From: Chrysochromulina parva | Lineage: Eukaryota > Haptophyta > Prymnesiales > Chrysochromulinaceae | NCBI GenBank assembly: GCA_002887195.1 | Contig: PJAB01001641.1 | Span: 1-13,104, forward strand | Reading direction: 5' to 3' | Length of the DNA: 13,104 bases | In this document: positions 1-7,900 of the stretch, in pieces | Position numbering within the stretch: the stretch's first letter is position 1 | Layout: every line of letters starts with the position of its first letter | Translations under genes and position numbers: made by a program | Notes under the pieces: model-generated | The model's input: the letters and a program-made list of their open reading frames with translations, nothing else | The model's database searches: none | What the model was told of the DNA's origin: nothing

Positions 1-404
1 CATCTTGGGCAGCAAACATGAGCGCCGTCCAACCGTCTTCCTCGGTTTCGTCAACGGCTGCCCCCGCCTTGAGCAGGACGAGAGCAACCTGCTCGTGGCC
101 ATCTTGGGCAGCTACCATCAAGGCGGTTCTGCCGTCATTGTTCTGAGCGTTCACGGCGGCGCCCGCCTCGAGCAGGACAAGAGCAAGCTGCTCATGGCCA
201 TTTTGGGCAGCTGCCCCCAAGGCGGTGGCGCCGGCGTTGCTCTGAGCGCTCACGACGGCGCCCGCCTCGAGCAGGACGAGAAGGCAGGGCTCGTGGCCGT
301 TTTGGGCAGCGAGCATCAAGGCTGTCAAGCCCTCGTCGTCGGCTGCGTCAACTGCCGCCCCCGCCTTTAGCAGGTTGCGAAGTTGATGGTCGTCTCCTCT
401 ACGA
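1..404 (-). repeat. Tandem ankyrin-coding repeats of about 99 bp
   Basis: Four near-copies with a 33-codon period are visible, each containing a form of GHE..LVLLEAGA.V and TALM.AAQ on the minus strand. At the DNA level the segment GCCTCGAGCAGGAC recurs with small changes near 65, 164, 263 and 362 on the plus strand. The DNA similarity suggests recent repeat expansion or gene conversion. Confidence 0.85.
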
Positions 405-1153
405 GCAGCCTTCCTCAAGGCCGCCGCTTTCTTGGCCGCCGCCTTCTCAGCCGCCGCCTTCTCAGCCGCCACCTTCTCGGCCGCAACCTTCTCTGCCGCT
501 GCCTGCTCCTCCTCCTTCCGCCTCAGCTCCCACTCGTCCGCCTTGTCACCCGTGAGAGTGCCCGAGGCGACCATCACACGGATCATATTCTTGACGTGCA
601 TTGCCGGCAGCAGCTTCTTGCCCATCGGCAAGTTCGTCAACGGGCTCTTGCCCTGCTGCTTGAGCCACTCCTCGATGGCCGATCGCTCGTACACCTTTCC
701 GTCCTTGGCGATGACCGGGTCGAAGGGCAGCGAAAAAGTGATGGGGCAGACGAGCTCGGCAAAGGCCTCCTCGATGGCGCTCTTGTGCCGGCGCAGCTCC
801 TGTGCCGTCTCGTCCTCGGCCTCAGCAGCGCGGCTGCGGCTGCTGCCGCCGCCCCAAGAGGTGCCCCCCCTCTCAGGTTGAGGAAGAGCTCGGCGACCGG
901 CGCCATGATGCTGAGGTGGACGTCTTCGGGGTGCTCCTTCGTGAGCCACCGATAGGACAGCGCGACGGAGAGCACGCCAAAGTCGTCGCCCAGCGCCAGC
1001 GCGACCCTTCGCAGCTCCGCAGGCGGGCTTCTTCTTCACCTTCTGCCGCAGGTGCAGCTGGTGCGCGGGCTTGACGATGCGGCCGCCGTGCGGCGTGATC
1101 ATTCGCTTGGTCGCCGCGAACTGCTTCGTCTTCGCCTTTGCTGCCTTTGCCAT
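1..1153 (-). CDS. U-box and ankyrin-repeat protein, probable E3 ubiquitin ligase (3' end outside the window; frame interrupted)
   Basis: Three blocks on the minus strand appear to form one gene. From the ATG at 1153 a basic N-terminus is read (MAKAAKAKTKQFAATKRM, then HGGRIVKPAHQLHLRQ). From about 1030 a different frame carries a conserved-looking block, LGDDFGVLSVALSYRWL then TKEHPED. From 820 the frame of the N-terminus returns with a U-box at about 748-575: CPIT, PFDPVIAKDGKVYER, AIEEWLKQQGKSPLT. U-box domains recruit E2 enzymes for ubiquitin transfer. A Lys/Ala/Glu-rich helix (about 510-405) leads into at least four ankyrin repeats, a likely substrate-binding part, that run off the left edge. 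The two frame changes may be introns, base errors or decay. U-box and ankyrin calls are firm; the exon structure is not. Confidence 0.75.
   Translation of the reverse strand, partial: MAKAAKAKTKQFAATKRMITPHGGRIVKPAHQLHLRQKVKKKPACGAAKGRAGAGRRLWRALRRAVLSVAHEGAPRRRPPQHHGAGRRALPQPERGGTSWGGGSSRSRAAEAEDETAQELRRHKSAIEEAFAELVCPITFSLPFDPVIAKDGKVYERSAIEEWLKQQGKSPLTNLPMGKKLLPAMHVKNMIRVMVASGTLTGDKADEWELRRKEEEQAAAEKVAAEKVAAEKAAAEKAAAKKAAALRKAARRGDDHQLRNLLKAGAAVDAADDEGLTALMLAAQNGHEPCLLVLLEAGAVVSAQSNAGATALGAAAQNGHEQLALVLLEAGAAVNAQNNDGRTALMVAAQDGHEQVALVLLKAGAAVDETEEDGWTALMFAAQD
821..864 (-). other. Candidate 44-nt GC-AG intron, or a one-base slip in a G7 run
   Basis: Between the block ending LFLNLRGG and the U-box block beginning AEDETAQEL the minus-strand frame changes. 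Removing 864-821, which begins GC and ends AG, joins both blocks at phase 0. Alternatively, one extra G in the run at 864-870 would restore a continuous frame through a Gly/Ser-rich linker. Both explain the frame; 44 nt is short for an intron. Confidence 0.4.
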
Positions 1154-1484
1154 CGCGGGCGGGCGTGAGCGCGCCGGCGTGTGCTCGTATCGTGTGGCTC
1201 CCGCGATTTCCCGACACGCGTGAACGTTAACACGACAGTCGCGACAACACGTGTGCGGAATTTCACTGTGCTGCTGCTGTGATCCACGCATCCGTATTTA
1301 CGCCGGTCCGGTGTCTTGGGTGTCGAATTATGACCATTGGCTGTGAAACACAAACGCACGCACTCTCCGGACCCCCATGCACGGTTGGGCAGAAATGCAA
1401 CACGGCGCACCTCGTATCGATCCTGTTGAGATTGATGCCCATTTTATGTAGCGCGTTTTGGTGAGCACACTTTTTTTTTTCGCC
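1154..1484. promoter_or_regulatory. Divergent promoter region between the U-box and GNAT genes
   Basis: These 331 bases separate two genes transcribed away from each other, so both promoters must lie here or inside the flanking genes. No convincing TATA box was seen. The region holds a GATTTCCCG motif at 1205-1213, a 28-bp element at 1226-1253 that recurs near 12835, a CTG run at 1268-1280, the 12-mer TCTCCGGACCCC at 1364-1375 that recurs near 9585, and a T10 tract at 1471-1480 ending four bases before the GNAT ATG. Confidence 0.5.
1226..1253. repeat. Dispersed element, copy 1 (second copy at 12835-12862)
   Basis: The two copies share GTTAAC, CGACA, CGCGACAAC and GTG in register over 28 bases, with only a few mismatches. 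Each lies upstream of a minus-strand gene and near a GATTTCCCG motif. It may be a shared promoter element or a relic of a small repeat. Confidence 0.5.
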
Positions 1485-2095
1485 ATGAGAGATGCGCATC
1501 CATCCATGTTCGTCCTTCTTCTCTGGACCCTCCACCTGGTGCCAAGCAGAAGCCTAACCACAGGATTCGTCTCAGCACCCAGCAGCGACGGGATTCGCAT
1601 CATGCGAGCCGAGCCGGGCGACTATCTCACATGCAGGCGTCTATCACAGCTCGCGGTGGAGGCCTTCTACGGCGAGCACAGCTGGACGCACGGCCCAGCG
1701 ATGTACGTACAGCGCGGCATCATCGAATCGGACGTGCTCCTCGATCTGGCAGCGCGCTTGCGCTACTACGAAGAGGCGCGCTGCCGCGAGCTCACGCACG
1801 TCGGAGCAGTCTACGTGGCTCAAGTTGAGGCCACGGGCGCGCTACTCGGCTTTGCCGACGTGGGGCTCTCGTTGTACGACCGCCAGAAGGATAGCTTCAG
1901 CCTCCCGAAGCGGCCTGAGGGTGACTCACGCGTTGTGGCCTCGAATTCGCACGAGCTGCGACCGTACCTGTCAAACCTCGCCGTCGACGCGTCGCAGCGG
2001 CGCAGTGGCATCGGGCAGCGGCTGGTGGCAGCATGCGAAGCGGAGGCGGCGAGCTGGACGCAGAGCAGCCGCGCCTGGAAGGAGCAGTGCAGCAG

Positions 2096-2128
<33 letters not shown>

Positions 2129-2542
2129 CAGCGGCAGCAGCAGCAGGGAGAGTCCCTGCGTTTGGCTCGAGGTGTCGATGAGTAACACCGGCGCATTTGA
2201 CTTCTACCAGGTATGACGATGCCCCTGACTGCCATTGAGTGCCTCAGATGTCCCATTATGTCCTGTCACTCTGACTGTCGCACTGCCTATCGCGCTGACT
2301 GCTGCGTGCGTCACTTGTGCCAGCGCCTGGGATACGAAACGGCCGGGATCACTCTCGGCCGTGAAATTGTACGTAAGCGCTGGTCTCTCGAACTAGAAAC
2401 GGTTAGCCGGCGGCTGATGAGGAAGCCCATTGAGCCACTGCCGAGGGGGCCTGCCGACAACGCTGCGCTGAGCGGGCAGGTCGTACCGACAGCGGCGAGG
2501 GCGGTCGCGCCTGTGTGCTCAATTGATTCACGAGACGTTTGA
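1485..2542 (+). CDS. GNAT-family N-acetyltransferase, two exons, possibly plastid-targeted
   Basis: Joining 1485-2210 to 2324-2542 gives about 314 residues. The acetyl-CoA binding signature of GNAT enzymes is clear: LSNLAVDASQRRSGIGQRLV, with R-R-S-G-I-G-Q at about residues 172-178. The C-terminal strand and helix, FDFYQ then RLGYETAGITL, are completed only across the splice junction. The N-terminus is hydrophobic (MFVLLLWTLHLVPSRS) and is followed by GFVSAP, like the signal peptide plus Phe-containing transit motif of secondary plastids. The ATG at 1506 is an equally good start. A GGD repeat is inserted between the acetyl-CoA motif and the last strand. The substrate is unknown; it resembles plant and algal plastid GNATs with protein or small-amine substrates. 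The U-box gene is divergent on the left and the DUF72 gene follows on the same strand. Confidence 0.88.
2097..2126 (+). repeat. In-frame 9-bp tandem repeat (GGCGGTGAC)3
   Basis: Three exact 9-bp units plus a partial one encode a Gly-Gly-Asp run, followed by Gly/Ser. It lies in the loop between GNAT motif A and the last strands, so it is probably a flexible insertion, prone to length change by slippage. Confidence 0.9.
2211..2323 (+). other. Spliceosomal intron of the GNAT gene (113 nt, phase 0)
   Basis: The donor is CAG|GTATGA and the acceptor TGTGCCAG|CGC. A branch-site-like CTGAC lies at 2295-2299, 24 bases before the acceptor. Splicing joins FYQ to RLGYE, the expected GNAT C-terminal motif, whereas reading through hits a stop one codon after the donor. 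Confidence 0.92.
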
Positions 2543-2867
2543 TTTCGAATTTCGTGGTTCGGATCCGCGAGCTGTGTGGTGTGTGTACGCTGTACTGTAC
2601 GCACCGATGCCCCCCGGCACCGGTTGATTGACTCTGTAGAAAAAGAAATTCTCTGCCTAGAGGATTTCTTGGGCGTGCAAAAGGATTTTTGGGGCGCGCC
2701 ACACTCGAGACTCGACCCTGAGCCGGCTTTGTTCGCACTACGCGTTACTTTCACGACAACCTGGCTGTACGTGAGAAAACCAAGTGTTCACACGAGTCAA
2801 CTGCGAAACTGACTGACTTCACAAACTGCGCATGCGTATTCACACCATTTTAACAGTTCGCAAAAGG
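2543..2867. promoter_or_regulatory. Intergenic region: GNAT 3' end and DUF72 promoter
   Basis: No gene is supported here. It contains an imperfect inverted repeat around 2577-2604 (GTGTGTAC against GTACGCAC), a strong hairpin at 2644-2671, and an AAAAGGA(T)4TGGGGCGCGC stretch just after it that resembles a sequence near 9598. An upstream in-frame ATG at 2832 lies within it. Confidence 0.45.
2644..2671. repeat. Strong hairpin with 12-bp arms and a 4-nt loop
   Basis: AAGAAATTCTCT and AGAGGATTTCTT flank the loop GCCT. The arms are complementary except at one position, a U-G wobble in RNA. It lies about 100 bases after the GNAT stop and about 200 before the DUF72 start, so it could be in either untranslated region or act as DNA. 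Confidence 0.8.
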
Positions 2868-4513
2868 ATGGAACCTGACGCGATCGCAGGGCTCCGCTCA
2901 ATCGTGGGCGAGTCTGTAAGCCAGACTGACCTTGAGGCGCTCCTCCGTGGAGCGGGCATGGACGTCGAAACAGCGGCCAACCATTACTTCGACGGTGCCA
3001 CGCTGATGGGCGCAGAGCCTGCGGCTGCCGCGGCCGCTGTTCTTCCTGCTGCCCCAGCTCCTGCTACGGCTCCCGCAGCAGCTCCTTCCAAAGCAGCTGC
3101 TGTCACTCCGTTTTCACTTGCTGCCTCTCATGCCACGCCGCTCTCCGTAGCCAGCAACACGCCACCCGCCTCTGGCTTCCGCAGCGCCGCCGACGTCCTC
3201 CGTGACGAAGGCCGGCAGCAGCTCATCTCGCCGATGACGACGATCTCGACGAGCGCCGGCTCGTCACCGCTGCCAACTGCGCCGCCCGCGCCATCCATCG
3301 CGCCATCACCCGCGCTTTCAACACCCAGCGCGCCCTGGTCCACGCTTCCTGCCGCCGCCACTTCCGCTGCCGCTCCCTCGAGCACCTCGAGCACTTCCAT
3401 CGCAGTTCCGGCCGCCGCTGAGCCGCATGCGAAGTGCGGCACCATCCACGTGGGCACGGCGGGCTTTGCTGACGTCACCGCCAGCTGGGCTGGCGCCTTC
3501 TTCCCCCCGGGCGCCAAGGGGAAGCCAGCCTCGACCGCACTCGATTTTCTTCAAGAGTATTTCGATGTGTGTGAGGTGCGCCGCGCCCACCGGTTTGCTA
3601 CCGAGTGAGACGGAGAGCGAGTGCGACTGATGGTGTCTCCGAGTGCCGCGGACTGCAGGTGAATGGGACCAACCATGCAATGCCTTCGGAGACTTCGATC
3701 GCGCTGTGGCGGTCACGCGCGGCCCCAGGCTTTGCTCTCTGCCTCAAGATGGTTGCCACGGTGACGCACCGGCGCGACGGGCAGCCGGGCTGTGACGAGG
3801 CGCGGCGCGAGCTCGCCACCTTTTTGGCCCGTGCTGCCGGGCTCGGCGAGGCCCTCGGCCCTATCTTATTCCAGTTCCCACGCTCGATCACGTGCGACCT
3901 TGGTCTTGTGCGCGCGCTGGCGGAGGTCATCGCGGCGAGTCCCATCCCAAATGCCCGCATAGCCTTTGAGGTTCGTCACCGCTCGTGGTTCGCGTTTGCG
4001 ACGAACGGAGTGCTCGAGCTGCTGCATGAGCTGCGCTGGTGCTTGGTTGAGCATCCCAACACGCTCGACCGCTCCACGACGGTTGACAAGTCCGGTGATC
4101 TCAACGGCAAGCGCTATGAGCTCGAGCCACTTCGTGGCGCCGAGTGGCCTCTCACATGTGACTGGGCGTATGTGCGCCTGCATGGCGACAATGACGAGCA
4201 CACGTACACGTACTCGGACGGTGAGCTGGCGACGCTCGCGACGGCGCTTCACGGCTACCGGCAGCGCGCCGTCCGCACGTACGTATTCTTCCTCAACTGC
4301 GATCAGAATGCGGCGATGCCTCACAACGCGCGCAAGCTCAAGCAGCTCGTGCATGCACTCGCAGGGGAACCGTTGCCACGTGCCCCCAAGGCCGCCGCCA
4401 AAGGCATCGGTGCCTTCTTTGCTCCCAAGCGCGCCACGGCGAACGATGAGGGGTTGACTGACGGCCGCGACGGTGCAGGGCCGGAGCGGAAGCAGCCACG
4501 CCGAAGCGGGTGA
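2868..4513 (+). CDS. DUF72 (YecE-like) TIM-barrel protein with UBA/CUE-like N-terminus, two exons
   Basis: Joining 2868-3575 to 3659-4513 gives about 520 residues. Residues about 4-43 look like a UBA/CUE-type three-helix domain similar to the N-terminus of Rad5-like helicases: LRSIVGESV, LEALLRGAGMDVETAANHYF. An Ala/Pro/Ser-rich linker follows to about residue 190. The DUF72 domain begins at G196-T-A-G-F and includes FDVCE-VNGTNH across the splice, FEVRHRSW (340-346), YVRLHGD (H411) and FFLNCDQNAAMPHNA. The C-terminus has KGIGAFFAPKR, with I486 and F489-F490 placed as in a PCNA-interacting box but lacking the Gln. DUF72 has a barrel fold and no firmly established reaction. The start at 2868 is preferred because the UBA-like part begins there; 2832 would add 12 residues. 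The intron argues against bacterial contamination. Confidence 0.9.
3576..3658 (+). other. Spliceosomal intron of the DUF72 gene (83 nt, phase 0)
   Basis: The donor is GAG|GTGCGC and the acceptor GACTGCAG|GTG. A branch-like CTGAT is at 3627-3631. The join restores FDVCE-VNGTNHAMPSET, matching the DUF72 pattern in which a V-E-x-N motif is followed by a P-S segment. Without splicing the first frame ends at 3608. Confidence 0.92.
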
Positions 4514-4966
4514 GCGCGACTACGGCTCCCCTCCGCATCGGGTACATGTACCACGGCTCCACGACTTGCACGTACACGGTGCAGCCGTGCGCGGACGCGC
4601 CGCTTTATAGGCGGAGATGCGCGCGTGGGCGGTGGGGCTGCACGACGACGAGGTGCCGACCTTTTCCATGACCTTTTCGCGCGTGTGTAATCGTCAAATA
4701 CAATGGTCGTGATATGTGAAGAGATCGTCGTGCCACTAGGGGCTACCGCGGGCATACCGGTCGGTAAATCTCTCTGCTGCCTCTCTCTCTCCACCCCTGC
4801 ACAAGATGTCAAGACGAGACGTGAACCATCCCCGTCGAGGTATCACGTATGCACGCCGATCATGATTCACGTGACACCATGCTCGCGCTTTCATGCTCGT
4901 GCTCGGACGGGCTCGGCTCTTGTTGTGCTCTCCTCTCGTCTTCCGTCACGTAGCGGACTGAGGTTA
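4514..4966. other. Convergent intergenic region, no gene seen
   Basis: The DUF72 gene and the large ART gene end towards each other here, so this should hold two 3' untranslated regions. A perfect 12-bp palindrome, GGTACATGTACC, lies at 4541-4552, and ACGGCTCC occurs at 4522 and 4553. Possible polyadenylation signals could not be identified with confidence. Confidence 0.5.
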
Positions 4967-7900
4967 CTAAGTGTTGTCTTCATCCGGATCGGGCTTTGCC
5001 GCAATGGCTGCCGCCATATCGGCCGCCGCATTTGCTTCTTTCTTCGTGGTTTTGACCCTCTCGGCGCGCAGCCCCTGCATCTTCATCCAGCGGAAGAGAG
5101 CAGCGAGCGGCGCCGAGCTCATCATCGCCTCGCGCGTCGTAACGTCACCGAGCGCATTCTTGACCTTCTTCCAGCGCGCTGTCGTGACGGCGGTAAGGTC
5201 AAAATCGGAGAGCGCCTTGAGGATGGCATGGGCATCAAGCGCGTTTCGGAGCCCTCCGGTCCCCGTCCAGCTGGACAGCGCGTCATGATTCAATTTTGGC
5301 AGCGCTCCGCGGCCGGGGGCTCCTTCGAGCAGGATCACGGCAGCCGTCAAGATCTTTGCAACGGCTTCTGGAGGCTGTCTGTACCTTTTAATTTCGGCCA
5401 ACTTCTCGACATTGACCATGGCCCGCATGTCGGCGTCCACAATAGGAAATAGACGATCGAAGAACAGCCGCGCCCAGTACTCGGCCTCCGCCTGCTCCTC
5501 ATCCGGATTGATGGCCAGCTCGGCGTGCGCGAGCCCGTCGATGATCTCCGTCGCCACACTGAGCACGTCGGAAAGCTGTGCGACTACCGCCTCGCGTTCG
5601 CTCTTGGTATCGCCTGCATTGACCAGGTCGATGTCAAGGCACACGTCGAGAATAGCGTCCCTGGTCCGCGTCTCCTTGGGCACTAGCGCCACCCTCGAGA
5701 TGCCAGCCTGTAGGACCGGCGGTAGGAATGCTTTTTTGTTGCCAAGAGGCGTGTGCTGCACGGTAGCAGGGCACCCGGTCAAGTACTTCACCGCTCCGGC
5801 TACTGTGTCGCCAACAGCAGCGAGTGCCATTTCCGTCAATCTCACCAGCTCTTGAGGCAAGCGTTCGTTCTTGTCACGCAGAGCTGGCCGTGAGCAGATC
5901 GATGTACTGCAGCTCACGACCAGGAGGGCGCCCTTCACCTTGGTCGTACGCACGCCGAGGGCTGTCAGAGGAGGAAAACACACCTCCGCCTCGCCAGGGT
6001 ACTCACTGAGCCACGCAATCTCGGCACCTCGGTCCAGAAGCCCTTGCTCAATCTCGAGCAGCAGAGAGCCCGGCGCGGACGACGCATATTCCTCGGCAAC
6101 GTGCTGGTTCGTCGTGGTACTCATGAAACCCAGCTCGACGCCCCCGCGCGCACAATACTTGTCCTCGACGCGGAAGGGCTTGGGCAGCTTGCCAGCGAGG
6201 CCGCGGTACACCTTCTGCACCTTCTGCAGCATGCTCAGTTTGACGAGGGCCAGGTTGATTGTGTGGATGGTTGCGGCATAGCTGTTGCCCTGGCAAAGGC
6301 GCTCGTAGGCGATCTGAAAGAATTGCGGCGAGTCCGGTAGGATGCCTCGAAGGCAGCCATTGTACTTCATGTACAGAGGGCCCGTGTAGAGTCGAGCAGC
6401 ACAGAATTCCTCGAGATTCAGTGGTGAGGAGCCAGCCTCTTCGAGCTGCGTATTTATGTTGGCGCGCACCTCTCGAAAGGATCGTACAGAATTGGCCTGG
6501 CGGCACGGTCGACCAGCAGCCTTGAGCTTCGTGTCGACTGGCCACTGATCGATTCCCAGGCTATTGAGTCGGGTGCCGCTGGGATCTATTACAAAGTAGA
6601 ACTCATAGCGGCTCGTGGTGACAGTGCCGTAATTGTACACCTCGAACGGCGTATCGCTGTCCAAGCGCTTGGTGTGCTCCGCCTCCATGCCGGACAAGAC
6701 CTGATCGGGCGGCGGTACGTCCGCGCCCAAAAGCACCTTGAGACCTCCGCGAAAGTCATCGAGTGTGCCGTACTTGAGTTCGAAGCCTGCCGGGTTATTC
6801 TCGATGTAACGGTCAAGGATCACCGGCACCCCGTCCTTGTTCAAGGTCAGATTGGCCTGCAGCAGCTGCTCCTGCGTCTTGTAGAGCTCCTCCGCGAGCC
6901 GCCGCCTCTCGCGCTCTTTCTCTTTTTCGAGCTTGAGCAACTTGGCCTTGGCCTCCGCCTCCTTGCGCTCCGACTCCTCCTTTGCCTCGCGCTCTCTTCG
7001 CTCCTTCTCCGCTTGCACGGCAAGCATCTGCTCTTCGAGCTTTTGCTGCTGCTTCCTGAGCACCTGCTTTTGTTTCTCCGCCTCCGCCTTCAAGGTGGCC
7101 GCCTGCTCCTCGAGCTCTCGCGACTTCTGTGCGGCGTCCGAATTGTGCTGCGCCTCTGCGGCGGCGGCGGCGGCGGCGGCGGCAGCGGCGCTCACTTCAG
7201 CACGTTTCTGCTGAGTAGCCGCTTCTTCAACACGTTTCTTGGCAGCTGCCACTTCTTCAGAAAGTTTAGCCAGCGCAGCCTGGGTAGCCTGGGCAGCGTG
7301 GGCAGCCTGTGCTTCAGCTGCCGCCTCGAGCTTGGCGACTTTTTCGTTCATGGCATCTCTCTCGGCCGCGAAACTGTCCATCTGTTTCTGATTTTCGGCG
7401 ACGGCTGCAGCGGCGGCCGCAGCTAATTCAGCCGCCTCTTGGATGGCCCGTTGAGCCACCTCCTTGGCGTCCCGCTCGGCGCGTGCGATAGCCTCATCGG
7501 CGGCTGATGAGGCCGCGGCCGCGGAGGCGGCCGCGGCAAAGTCAGCCGTCTCTTGAGCTACCCGTATAGCCGCCTCCTTGGCCGCCAACTCGACGCGTTC
7601 TTTAGCCTCATCGAGCTTTGTGTTCCGATTGAGAAAGCCGAAAAATCCTGCTGCGTTTATGAAGACATTGGCGATATCGCCGCCGCTTGCCGTCTGCTTC
7701 TGCACAGCTGCAACAAACTCCTCAAAATTAATCTCACCATCATCATCACGGTCAGCATCTGACATCATCTTTGCGATTTCCTCCGGTGTCTTTTTGACAT
7801 CGATCTCCTTGAGCATTGCTGACATCTCCGCCGTGGACACACGCCCCGATGCATTGGCGTCGAACTTGTCGAACACAAGCCTGAGCAACTCACGATCGAT

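Noticed and set aside
1..404. CRISPR-like array from the regular 99-bp repeats
   Set aside because: The repeats are coding ankyrin units with no short constant repeat separating unique spacers.
383..955. Plus-strand frames over the U-box gene
   Set aside because: The minus strand reads a clear U-box and ankyrin repeats here; the plus products are low-complexity Leu/Arg/Ala.
3128..3517. Minus-strand Gly/Ala-rich frame
   Set aside because: It is antisense to the Ala/Pro/Ser linker of the DUF72 protein, whose frame is supported by domain matches on both sides.
2868..4513. DUF72 gene as bacterial contamination or recent transfer
   Set aside because: A spliceosomal intron interrupts the conserved core, and eukaryote-type N- and C-terminal extensions are present.
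4590..4615. CCGC...GCGG stem as a histone-type 3' stem-loop
   Set aside because: The stem is only 4-5 bp, the flanks do not match, and neither neighbouring gene is a histone.
4680..4695. TGTAA as a polyadenylation signal for the DUF72 gene, and its reverse near 9785 for the calcium-loop gene
   Set aside because: TGTAA is the green-algal signal; its use in this lineage is not established, and a 5-mer is expected by chance.
4703..5452. Plus-strand frame of 249 codons spanning the 3' end of the ART gene
   Set aside because: No motif is visible, and over half of it overlaps the C-terminal coding region of the ART protein on the other strand.
6674..7426. Long plus-strand frame with a leucine-rich product
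   Set aside because: It is antisense to the Ala/Glu/Lys coiled coil of the ART gene; Glu/Lys codons read backwards give Leu/Phe runs. No domain or splice evidence supports it.
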